From Clostridium sp. HBUAS56010 (GTDB lineage: Bacteria > Bacillota > Clostridia > Lachnospirales > Lachnospiraceae): a stretch of 64,000 bases of DNA. Location of the stretch: contig NZ_SULJ01000005.1 in NCBI RefSeq assembly GCF_007115105.1, positions 128,513-192,512 of the forward strand, in the 5' to 3' direction. Shown here piece after piece: positions 17,420 to 25,118 of this stretch. The notes beneath the pieces were generated by a model. That model was not told the origin of the DNA. It did not search any database and saw only the letters and a list, made by a program, of their open reading frames with translations. Each line of letters begins with the position of its first letter. Within the stretch, counting starts at the first letter, position 1. Position numbers and translations under genes: made by a program.

Positions 17420-18250
17420 TTATTTGCCCGTTAAACGCTCTTTCATTTTCGTCAGTCTTTCAAGAACACCTTCTTCATCTATCGCCATATCGTACATCTG
17501 GTGAGTAAGATGGAATCCCTGATCGTTAACTAAGGCCTGTTTCCAAGGACGAGATAAAATGGAATGAGTAAGATGTCTGGTGGAACGAGGTGCCTGCATT
17601 ATCATCTCTGCCAGTTCCCATGCACGGGGCAGCAGATCTTCACGGGGCAGCACTTCACTGACGATTCCAAGGTCCAATGCTGTCTTTCCATCGATATTCT
17701 TACCAGTATATGCGTAGTATGCTGCTTTCTTAAAGCCTAACATATTCTGAAGTGTAAGTATCATTCCGTCACCAGGAGGTGTACCACCTAGAAAATGTGG
17801 ATCAAAAAAGTCCGCGTCTTCCGTACAAATAGTAATATCACAGAGCGTTGCGATTTCGCAGTGTGTTCCCGGTCCATTGATCGCCCCGATTGTAGGGATG
17901 TCGATACAGAATATCATATTTTCAAGCAGTCTCAGCGATTCATGATACTGTTCCAGTTTCTTTTGCTTCGGCCAATCCATAAATTTAGTGTTCCAGACAT
18001 CGGGGTTTCCAACAACCCATTTATCTCCTGTTCCAGATATAATCAAAACCTCATTTTCAGGGTCACGGCCGATATCTGACCATGCATGAGACCATGCAGT
18101 ATGGGCTTCCCAATTATGATGATAAGGCCCCCCGTCGGTGTGCAACCGCACTTCAATTATTCCGTCACGACGGGTCATTAATAGAAATTCTTTGTACTTC
18201 TCCGAGTACTCTTCAAATTTTGTTGGTCCAATCATACGTCTCTCTGTCAT
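17420..18250 (-). CDS. crotonase-superfamily hydrolase, 6-oxocamphor hydrolase-like (paralogue 2)
   Basis: About 276 residues, the paralogue of the next gene downstream. Motifs include FEEYSEKYKEFLLMTRRDG, INGPGTHCEIATLCDIT, DPHFLGGTPPGDG and SEVLPREDLLPRAWELAE, following 6-oxocamphor hydrolase more closely than paralogue 1 (INGPG and DPHF retained). It probably cleaves a cyclic or linear beta-dicarbonyl by a retro-Claisen reaction; the substrate is unknown. AGGAGG precedes the ATG at 18250. It lies 28 bases below the M20 amidohydrolase and is likely cotranscribed. Confidence 0.8.
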   Translation of the reverse strand: MTERRMIGPTKFEEYSEKYKEFLLMTRRDGIIEVRLHTDGGPYHHNWEAHTAWSHAWSDIGRDPENEVLIISGTGDKWVVGNPDVWNTKFMDWPKQKKLEQYHESLRLLENMIFCIDIPTIGAINGPGTHCEIATLCDITICTEDADFFDPHFLGGTPPGDGMILTLQNMLGFKKAAYYAYTGKNIDGKTALDLGIVSEVLPREDLLPRAWELAEMIMQAPRSTRHLTHSILSRPWKQALVNDQGFHLTHQMYDMAIDEEGVLERLTKMKERLTGK

Positions 18251-18278
18251 TTTAATTCCTCCTTGTTTTGTTTGGATA

Positions 18279-19496
18279 TTATCTATTACTTTCAAGCCAG
18301 TCTCTGGCGAAAGCAGCGTAAGCCGCAGCTCCTTTATAAAGCACATCATCCGAGAACATTACCTTTGGATGATGCATAGGGTAGCTATAACCTTCTTGGG
18401 AATTGCCTGCGGTAATAAAAACTGAGGTACTTGGCACCGCTTGTGTTACAAATGCGAAGTCTTCCGATCCCATTAATTTACCACCGGGTATCAATTGTGT
18501 CAGATTGATAAACGAACTGGCGCCAAAGGTGTCTGTAATAGTAGTTCTCATTTGATGGTTAAGTCCGCTGTCAATTTTTACCTCAGGACAGCCCCTGGTA
18601 TAAATCACCTCTACCTTTGCATGATATGTTTCCCCAATACCATTAGAAATTTCGTGAATACGGGTTTCAATTTTATTACGCAATACGGCGTTAAATGTGC
18701 GTACACTGCCTTTCATTCTGGCAATATTGGGTATCACATTATTCGTACTTCCACCTTCCATCACTCCAATTGTAAGAACTGCACTCTCAATCGGAGAGAT
18801 TTCACGACTTATGATACCCTGCAGCGCCAAATGAAGATGAGCAGCTACATTTAAAGGATCCACCGCGGCATCGGGCATTGCTCCATGCGCACCTCTTCCG
18901 TGGATGATTATTTCGAACCAATCTGAAGAAGTCGAAATCGCTTCTCCAGCCTCAGGAATTACAAATTGCCCCGCAGGAATTGGCATTCCAGACAACACAT
19001 GGAGCATCATTGCCGCATCCACTTTTGGATTCTCGAGAATCCCATTTTCAAGCATCATCTTTGCCCCGTGCAGGGTTTCTTCCCCTGGCTGAAACATAAG
19101 TTTGACCGTGCCGCAAAGCTGCTCTTCGTTTTCCTTTAGTATCTCCGCAGCTCCCAGCAGCATGGAAGTATGCAGGTCATGACCGCATGCATGCATATTT
19201 CCATTCAATGACGCAAAGGAAATATCCGCTTCTTCTTTTATTGGCAGCCCATCCATATCCGCACGGATAAGAATCACCTTTCCGGGGCGTTGTCCGCCAA
19301 TAGTAACCATTAAGCCTGATTCTCCCACAGGAGTGGGTGTAAGACCGATCGACTCCAACATCTCTTTTACATAAGCAGTCGTTCTGAGCAAACTCAGATC
19401 AAGTTCCGGAATCGCATGTAGATGATGCCTGTACATAACCAACTTTTCCTGCAGCTGATTGGCCATACTCAAAAAGTCTCCGTTTTTTTCGTTCAC
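18279..19496 (-). CDS. M20-family amidohydrolase (M20D)
   Basis: About 405 residues. A di-metal hydrolase of the N-acyl-amino-acid / hippurate hydrolase group: LIRADMDGLP, HACGHDLHTSMLLGAA, the catalytic MFQPGEE, HVLSGMPIPAG, and the C-terminal GSEDFAF. It would release an amine or amino acid from an amide. The frame opens at a GTG at 19505, inside the AGGAGGTG site; the GTG at 19496, eight bases after AGGAGG, is the likely start. It is the first gene of the leftward cluster behind the promoter at 19589-19617. Confidence 0.87.
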   Translation of the reverse strand: MNEKNGDFLSMANQLQEKLVMYRHHLHAIPELDLSLLRTTAYVKEMLESIGLTPTPVGESGLMVTIGGQRPGKVILIRADMDGLPIKEEADISFASLNGNMHACGHDLHTSMLLGAAEILKENEEQLCGTVKLMFQPGEETLHGAKMMLENGILENPKVDAAMMLHVLSGMPIPAGQFVIPEAGEAISTSSDWFEIIIHGRGAHGAMPDAAVDPLNVAAHLHLALQGIISREISPIESAVLTIGVMEGGSTNNVIPNIARMKGSVRTFNAVLRNKIETRIHEISNGIGETYHAKVEVIYTRGCPEVKIDSGLNHQMRTTITDTFGASSFINLTQLIPGGKLMGSEDFAFVTQAVPSTSVFITAGNSQEGYSYPMHHPKVMFSDDVLYKGAAAYAAFARDWLESNR

Positions 19497-19565
19497 AATT
19501 AACACCTCCTATAACACAAATCGAATTAGCGAAACAACAGAGTAAAATTGCCCGCTTTTATATTT

Positions 19566-19588
19566 TAAGACATTTTAGGAACACTTTT
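19566..19588. promoter_or_regulatory. direct-repeat operator, copy A
   Basis: TAAGACATTTTAGGAACACTT, directly after the -10 box of the leftward promoter and so over its start site. An almost identical copy starts exactly 60 bases away at 19626, which puts both on the same face of the helix. Probable binding site of the divergent regulator. Confidence 0.72.
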
Positions 19589-19617
19589 ATTATACTTATA
19601 AATCTATCTGCTGTCAA
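19589..19617 (-). promoter_or_regulatory. sigma-A promoter of the catabolic cluster
   Basis: On the minus strand TTGACA (19617-19612), a 17-base spacer and TATAAT (19594-19589): consensus boxes and spacing. It is flanked by the two direct repeats, one over the start site and one upstream of -35. Confidence 0.88.
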
Positions 19618-19625
19618 GAAGAAAA

Positions 19626-19647
19626 TAAGACATTTTAAGAACACTTT
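19626..19647. promoter_or_regulatory. direct-repeat operator, copy B
   Basis: TAAGACATTTTAAGAACACTT, upstream of the -35 box of the leftward promoter and just upstream of the -35 of the rightward regulator promoter. With copy A it could support looping or cooperative binding. Confidence 0.72.
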
Positions 19648-19665
19648 CTCCCAGTTCCTGAGAGA

Positions 19666-19694
19666 TTGAAATATCACATACATTATGATATAAT
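19666..19694 (+). promoter_or_regulatory. promoter of the divergent regulator gene
   Basis: TTGAAA (19666-19671), a 17-base spacer and TATAAT (19689-19694), 36 bases before the regulator ATG. Back to back with the catabolic promoter, about 50 bases apart, with operator copy B between them. Confidence 0.8.
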
Positions 19695-19730
19695 TCTTAC
19701 TATTGAATTTGTTTATGAAAGGAATCTACC

Positions 19731-21044
19731 ATGAAAATTAAGCTGGGTATAATCACGCCTGAGACCCATATGGACTATTTCCGCGCCATCGAAGAAGAAA
19801 TGCGGTCGATATGTCAGTTTCGGTTTCTTACAATAAGCAGCTTCCGAGAAACAAAAGACGTCTATTTGAATAATTTAGGTTCGGTGGACGGGTTTGTTGT
19901 CAGTGGCAGATTGCTCTACGAGTCAATCGATAAGGAATGTTTGGATGCAAAAATACCCACTCATATTTTGCAGGATAATGAAAACCTTCTTTATAGAGAA
20001 CTTTTCCGATTACTGGTCACAGAACCTGAGCTTGATATATCCAGGATTTATGTGGATTATGCATATATTATCGATTCTTTCAGTGAATTTCAAAAATATC
20101 TGACTCATGAAGGGAAGCCTATTGACAGCGACGATCTTTTCGAGCGAGTGGAAACAATGCTCGAGAACCATATAACTCTGTGGGAAGAGAAAAAAACAGA
20201 CTTGTCTATCACAGCGTTCGGCCACTTTGTTCCGGAACTCAAAAAGCACGGGGTAAGGTATATCTTAATACGTCCCACTTTGGAGAACGTGAAAGAGACC
20301 ATTAGAGAGATCATCAATGAAATCACCATCCTTAAGCTCAAGAACCAGAGAGCCGTCGTAGCATGCTTATCGACAGAAACGGCTTACCCGCCGACTAAAG
20401 AACAGCTTCATGAGCTAAAAGAACTTGTCGGCGGTTTTCTACGCAACGTAAATCTTGCAGACACGGCCCAGATCTCGGAAGGCTTTGTCAGACTTTACAC
20501 CACCTACGGAAATTTTATGAAAATCACCTCCGACGCCCATAACTGCACCCTGCTGGAATATCTGGAAGAGTGCGTAAGCCACAAGGTGAAAGTCGGCTGG
20601 GGCTCTGGGCATGAATATTATCAGGCTAACGAAAACGCCACCAAAGCTCACAGACAGGCAAAAGCCTTTACGGGCAGCTGTAGCTTTTTTATAAACGAAG
20701 ATCAGAAGGTGATCGGCCCAATGAGAAGTATAAATGTCATACAGTTCTCCGAACAAGGGGATCCGGAAATCATTGCGTTGGCCAAAAGTATTGGAATAAA
20801 CAACATTAATTTACAGAAAATTATGTCCTATGCAGAAATTATGAGAACAAATAAATTATCATCTGAGGATGTATCTCAATGCCTCTCCATCACCATCAGA
20901 GGCGCAAACCGTATTCTCAACAAAATAGAAGAAAAGAACTATGCACGGACGGTATTTGAAAAAAGAGAGGCCGGCAAAGGAAGACCCCAAAAATACTATG
21001 AGTTATTGTTTCTCGATAGTGAAGGAAGTAATTTAGAAGGGTAA
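19731..21044 (+). CDS. large transcriptional regulator of unknown family, divergent from the catabolic cluster
   Basis: A 437-residue protein I cannot place with certainty. The N-terminal part (about 1-170) resembles a ligand-sensing domain (KLGIITPETHMDYFRAIEEE, VDGFVVSGRLLYESI); the middle (about 200-330) has ACLSTETAYPPT and KVGWGSGHEYYQANENATKA; the C-terminal 90 residues look like a winged helix (LSSEDVSQCLSITIRGANRI, KREAGKGRPQKYYEL). The pattern suggests a sensor joined to a DNA-binding domain. It is transcribed away from the hydrolase cluster, with paired repeats in the shared promoter region, so it most likely controls that cluster and itself. Confidence 0.6.
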   Translation: MKIKLGIITPETHMDYFRAIEEEMRSICQFRFLTISSFRETKDVYLNNLGSVDGFVVSGRLLYESIDKECLDAKIPTHILQDNENLLYRELFRLLVTEPELDISRIYVDYAYIIDSFSEFQKYLTHEGKPIDSDDLFERVETMLENHITLWEEKKTDLSITAFGHFVPELKKHGVRYILIRPTLENVKETIREIINEITILKLKNQRAVVACLSTETAYPPTKEQLHELKELVGGFLRNVNLADTAQISEGFVRLYTTYGNFMKITSDAHNCTLLEYLEECVSHKVKVGWGSGHEYYQANENATKAHRQAKAFTGSCSFFINEDQKVIGPMRSINVIQFSEQGDPEIIALAKSIGINNINLQKIMSYAEIMRTNKLSSEDVSQCLSITIRGANRILNKIEEKNYARTVFEKREAGKGRPQKYYELLFLDSEGSNLEG

Positions 21045-21110
21045 CCACGATCTTCTTTGACAAAGCTTTATAGCAAATGCACCCAGTACAGGCTTTTCCT
21101 GTATCAGACG

Positions 21111-21259
21111 CTAATCTTTTCTTCTTTCCGGAGAAAGGACTTCCAATTTATTTTCTATTTCGAAGAACTGATTGATATATTTGATCACCACGTCCGGTAT
21201 GGCAGAATATACTTGCTCTTTTAAGCCTAATAAAGATGTTCTTTCTCTGTAGATAAGCT
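21111..21259 (-). pseudogene. possible IS66-type transposase fragment
   Basis: A 49-codon minus-strand frame with no start, reading GLKEQVYSAIPDVVIKYINQ and FFEIENKLEVLSPERRKD. The FEIE...LSPERR pattern recalls the central part of IS66-family transposases. It lies between the chromosomal regulator and the leftmost ICE gene. It is too short to be sure. Confidence 0.3.
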
Positions 21260-21317
21260 TTCTTAAAATGAGAAGTTACCCTTCACGGTTCACCATGAGC
21301 CCTGGCATGGTTCACTG

Positions 21318-21359
21318 AAAAGGCAGACGATTCCCTTGGCGGAACGGTCTGCCTTTTTT
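21318..21359. terminator. bidirectional terminator at the left end of the ICE
   Basis: A stem AAAGGCAGAC against GTCTGCCTTTTTT with an 18-base loop. On the plus strand it ends in six T; on the minus strand TTTT follows the other arm. It can end the regulator transcript from the left and the long ICE transcript from the right, below the wHTH gene. Confidence 0.75.
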
Positions 21360-21400
21360 GCCTCTTTTTATGCATGAATTTTAAAAATCTGAATGTTCTC

Positions 21401-21667
21401 TTAAGGCGGCTCACGGCTCAAAAAATAAAGGTTACTGCTCTTCCCCCCATTTTCCCTCCAGCGCTGTTCCTTGCGAAGATAACCTTGTTTTTCCAAATCG
21501 GTAAGGGCACGTTTTACTGTACTGCGGGATAAATTCAGTTCCCTGGCAATGGTACCAATTGCCGGATAACATTTACCATCCTTATCAGCCCTGTCATGCA
21601 AATACATATAGATGGATTTTGCCCGGTGCGGCAACTCTGATTTGTATACAGATGTAAAATAAGCCAC
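21401..21667 (-). CDS. winged-helix DNA-binding protein of ICE
   Basis: An 88-residue protein with a compact winged helix: KSIYMYLHDRADKDGKCYPA, then IGTIARELNLSRSTVKRALTDLEKQGYL. This resembles the helix-turn-helix domain of plasmid or phage replication initiators, found as a short gene next to VirD4 in clostridial ICEs. The start is a GTG eight bases after GGGAGG. It is the last gene of the leftward ICE transcript and follows virD4 by four bases. A role in replication or regulation is inferred. Confidence 0.72.
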   Translation of the reverse strand: MAYFTSVYKSELPHRAKSIYMYLHDRADKDGKCYPAIGTIARELNLSRSTVKRALTDLEKQGYLRKEQRWRENGGKSSNLYFLSREPP

Positions 21668-21671
21668 ATGT

Positions 21672-23489
21672 TCACCTCCCTGGCCTTTGCTTCTGCTCCA
21701 TGGGTTCCAGATTAATGGCAGGAGTTGGGGTATGCACCATTCCTCCCGAAGGAGCCGATGTATACTCTATCTCCTCCGGCTCCGGTTCAAAGGCAGCATT
21801 GCGCCGTATGATTTCTTCCTCAACCTTGCGCCGGTCGGCATATTCCACCTTTCGTGCAGACTGCTCTGCAATCTCAAAAACTTTTCCAAAAATAATACCC
21901 CATTCGAGGAATAGCTTTAGCCGGGTACGCATGGGATAGGTTCCAGTCTTTGTGACAACAAATCTTCCTTTGGGCATGGATTTCAACTCATCGGCTGTCA
22001 TGAGTGGCCGTTCAATCATCTGCAAAGACTGGCTGGGATCGTTTTTCCCGCGGCTGATAGAACCGCTCATAACTGTCTGATTACCCAGTGCCTTTGACAA
22101 AATCTGCGCCGATTCACTGTTGGGAGCAAAGCCTCCAAACACAGTATCCTGACAGTTATCAATAATGATGGCGGCGCCCTCTTTCCCATAGTTTTTCTCC
22201 AGCTGAGCGAAGCTTTGAATAATGGCGACAATGGATACACGCCGGGAACGGCTAGCCGAGAACATCATCTCCGCTGATTCAATTTTGGGTATGGTTCCGA
22301 TTTCATCAAGAAACATCATTACACGGTTTGGAAGCTTCCCGCCGTGCTCATCCGCCACGGAAAGAATCTCACGGTAAAGCTGCTGAACAATCAGGCTGAT
22401 GATGAAATATTTCGTATTATCTTCCTCTGGCATAACAAGGAAAACAGCACTTTTCTGCTTACAGAACTTTTCTGCGTCAATGGCAGTGTCAAAGCAAAGT
22501 ATCTGCTCCAGCTCCGAGTCGAGAAAGGCATTAAGCCGGGACAGGGCTGTAGATAAGACACTTTGCATGGCCTGTTCGGCAGAGTTTAGCGCAGCGCCGG
22601 CAAACCACTTGGTTTTATGATCATCAGGTAGGTGTGCCAGCAGCATTTGGAAGAGTGTCCGCCCCTTCACACCACTAGGCGCCAGCAAATCCTGAATGAG
22701 CTTAAATACGGATACGATGTGCCGCTCTTTAGGTTCACAGTATTCTGCAATCAGTAGAATAACTGAGGTCAGCAGTCCTTCCGCAGCATCATAGAAGAAT
22801 GCATTCTGTCCTGCAGCGGAGCTGTCAAAGCCCCCGGAACTGATAATGGTCTTAGCGGTTATTTTCGCATACTTCTCCGCTCTGGCCTTATATGCCAGAC
22901 TCTCCGGATGGGTAAGGTATAAATCCATATAGCGGTTTACCAGATGAAGCAGATTGTTCCCATCTGAGCGGGTGGGATTTCTAAGGTCAATGACTGACAC
23001 CTGGTAGCCGTAGTAATCCTTGGCAATCCCTGCATAGTTACGGTAAAGGTCACCCTTTGTATCGGTTGTGATAAAGCTCATGCCGGAAGCGCAGGCATAC
23101 TCCAGGTTAGGATAGAGAAAATTAGCAGTCTTACCGACACCTGCAGCGCCGATCATCAGGCAGTGGACATCATCGTCATCCACTAATGCATAGCCATGGG
23201 GAGCGGTTTTATCGAATAGGGATGCCTTTTGCCAGCCCACAATTAACCCTTGTGCCGTCGGGAGATTCTCTCCCTTCCGCCATTTTTCCGGCTCATACCG
23301 GACTGCCGTATATACTGTCTGTATTTCCTTTTTGGTTGCCCATCTTGCTGTACCATGCTGACCATCACCCACGGTTTTTGACTTGATGCCGTTTAATGTA
23401 TAATAGTGAGCAAGCAGTGATAAAAAGCCGATCACACCGAACATGGTCAGTCCGGCAGCAAGCAGCGTTACAAGCTGCGATGTTTGCAC
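21672..23489 (-). CDS. virD4: VirD4/TraG-type coupling ATPase
   Basis: About 605 residues. The type IV coupling protein that brings the relaxase-DNA complex to the conjugation channel. One or two N-terminal membrane segments (LVTLLAAGLTMFGVIGFLSL), Walker A MIGAAGVGKTANF (about residue 115), Walker B RVMMFLDEIGTIP, and the TraG region IIDNCQDTVFGGF. The frame opens with an ATG one base after AGGAGGG, too close; the GTG two codons on (23489) is better spaced. It follows the Toprim gene by 8-13 bases. Confidence 0.92.
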   Translation of the reverse strand: MQTSQLVTLLAAGLTMFGVIGFLSLLAHYYTLNGIKSKTVGDGQHGTARWATKKEIQTVYTAVRYEPEKWRKGENLPTAQGLIVGWQKASLFDKTAPHGYALVDDDDVHCLMIGAAGVGKTANFLYPNLEYACASGMSFITTDTKGDLYRNYAGIAKDYYGYQVSVIDLRNPTRSDGNNLLHLVNRYMDLYLTHPESLAYKARAEKYAKITAKTIISSGGFDSSAAGQNAFFYDAAEGLLTSVILLIAEYCEPKERHIVSVFKLIQDLLAPSGVKGRTLFQMLLAHLPDDHKTKWFAGAALNSAEQAMQSVLSTALSRLNAFLDSELEQILCFDTAIDAEKFCKQKSAVFLVMPEEDNTKYFIISLIVQQLYREILSVADEHGGKLPNRVMMFLDEIGTIPKIESAEMMFSASRSRRVSIVAIIQSFAQLEKNYGKEGAAIIIDNCQDTVFGGFAPNSESAQILSKALGNQTVMSGSISRGKNDPSQSLQMIERPLMTADELKSMPKGRFVVTKTGTYPMRTRLKLFLEWGIIFGKVFEIAEQSARKVEYADRRKVEEEIIRRNAAFEPEPEEIEYTSAPSGGMVHTPTPAINLEPMEQKQRPGR

Positions 23490-23502
23490 AGTCATCCCTC
23501 CT

Positions 23503-24942
23503 TCACATCGTCATGGTAAAATTTACAGTTTGCTCCTGCTTGGGTGCCTGCTCCTGCGCTTCCAGCACAAGGAACATTTGCGCTTTCACACAGCTAAGCG
23601 CCAGTGTAAGGCAGGAACGCATAAAAAGCTTCTGTTCGTCTGCCGTGCGGATACCAGGAGTACGGAGGCGGCTGGAGACATCCCTCACGGCAATTCGAAT
23701 ATCCTCCGCTTTGGAGCGCAGCCAGCCCCTATCTTCATGAGGTTTGTATTCAGCCTGCAGCCATCCGGTTACACGTTCCATGGATACCGGAATTTCCATC
23801 TGTCGGCAGGTATTCTGAATGGAAATCAAAGCACAAGCCACTGTCTGGCGGCATTGTTCCTCTAATACGTTTCGCTGGAGACTATCTGAGCGCAGCAGGG
23901 GAGCCAGCTGTTCACATTCATTCAGCAAGCGGGCATTAGCCTCCTGATTCACAGACTGCATTCGACAAACCTCCAGCACTCCCGAACACACCTGCTGCAA
24001 AAGCATCAACTTCGGATGCTCCTGTGCCGGGATGGGTTCAATACCATGAATCGCTTTTAAATCCTCATTCCAGTCTTTAAACTCCGATCTGAGAACGGAA
24101 ATGTCCATATAGGCGGGATCGTAATAATTCTTCTCGCAGAGAATATCCTTGAGCCGGCCGGTGGCTTCAATCCCTGCCGCGTCATGGTCCAGACATAGCA
24201 CTGGGTTTTTTAGATGTGGATGCAGCTCCAGTTGGCGCAGCAGGGCATGCTCCGATACACCGTCCAGCGTCACATAGCTGTGCTGCTTCCAGTCCTGCTT
24301 ATTCAGGGTAATGAAGGACAGCATATCCACAGGCGCTTCAAAGACATAGAGAGTGTCACTTTCCCCGATCCAGTGGAAGCTATAACAGGGATCACTTCCC
24401 TCCACATTTCCCTTGTAAGGCTCGCTCTGCGTATAAGTACCTCGTTTATGGGCGTGCCTGGCAACTGCATTCTCATCCAGCCCTACAAACACGGCGTTAT
24501 GATACTGCTTATCCTCATAGATAAGCTTTTTGTGTGCAAAATGGGACAGGACGTCCCGGTCGATGAAACGCTGCTTGATGAGATAGGCGAAAACCCTCCG
24601 CATGTCCGGGTTTTCCTCCGGCAATGCAAATTCCTTACGAGGCGGAGGGGCGCTCTTCTCTGTCTGGTTCCATTCCACACCGGATTCCCCACCAAGCAGA
24701 AAAGAGACTGCATCGGGGAAGTTCATATCGTAGAATTGCTGAACAAAGTCAATGGCGCGGCCGCCCTCCTTGCGAGAATGACGGAACCATTCGTTGCCCC
24801 GCACAGTAACACTGTCATACCGCTTCCAGCGATATTCCCGACCGGAGCGAACCAACTGCTCGCCTTGCCGCTGGAGGAAGTCCACCAGATCCACTGCGTT
24901 GGCCCGCTGCTTTTGATCATCCGTAAAATATACATATGCCAT
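23503..24942 (-). CDS. Toprim/DUF3991-type primase-like protein of ICE
   Basis: A 479-residue protein. The first 95 residues resemble a CHC2-like primase zinc-finger region (VDLVDFLQRQGEQLVRSGRE, WFRHSRKEGGRAIDFVQQFY), here without clear zinc cysteines. Residues 180-300 form a Toprim domain (YVFEAPVDMLSFITL, then VLCLDHDAAGIEATGR). Such proteins are thought to prime or process ICE DNA in transfer or replication. The C-terminus, KQEQTVNFTMTM, has the Q/E-rich tail ending in MxM seen on several ICE proteins. A decayed copy of this gene is at 12.8-13.1 kb. Confidence 0.85.
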   Translation of the reverse strand: MAYVYFTDDQKQRANAVDLVDFLQRQGEQLVRSGREYRWKRYDSVTVRGNEWFRHSRKEGGRAIDFVQQFYDMNFPDAVSFLLGGESGVEWNQTEKSAPPPRKEFALPEENPDMRRVFAYLIKQRFIDRDVLSHFAHKKLIYEDKQYHNAVFVGLDENAVARHAHKRGTYTQSEPYKGNVEGSDPCYSFHWIGESDTLYVFEAPVDMLSFITLNKQDWKQHSYVTLDGVSEHALLRQLELHPHLKNPVLCLDHDAAGIEATGRLKDILCEKNYYDPAYMDISVLRSEFKDWNEDLKAIHGIEPIPAQEHPKLMLLQQVCSGVLEVCRMQSVNQEANARLLNECEQLAPLLRSDSLQRNVLEEQCRQTVACALISIQNTCRQMEIPVSMERVTGWLQAEYKPHEDRGWLRSKAEDIRIAVRDVSSRLRTPGIRTADEQKLFMRSCLTLALSCVKAQMFLVLEAQEQAPKQEQTVNFTMTM

Positions 24943-24957
24943 GCCGAAGCACCTCCT

Positions 24958-25101
24958 TTATCGCTTGCGTTTCCCGCAGCGCATGTGCCCATGGCGGACA
25001 CAAAAAAATGCCGCCCGCTGATGAACGGACGGCTTGGGATACAATTGTTTTTGCTGTATGGAGGGCAGCTGTTTCGTCTGCCCATGAGATTGTTTTCGCA
25101 T
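24958..25101 (-). CDS. small basic protein between relaxase and Toprim genes
   Basis: A 47-residue ORF starting MRKQSHGQTKQLPSIQQKQL and ending CVRHGHMRCGKRKR. GGAGG lies five bases before the ATG, and the ribosome site of the next gene begins just after its stop, so it fits the tight operon packing. It is very basic, which would suit nucleic-acid binding. No family recognised. Confidence 0.5.
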   Translation of the reverse strand: MRKQSHGQTKQLPSIQQKQLYPKPSVHQRAAFFCVRHGHMRCGKRKR

Positions 25102-25118
25102 GGAAACCTCCTTCACAT

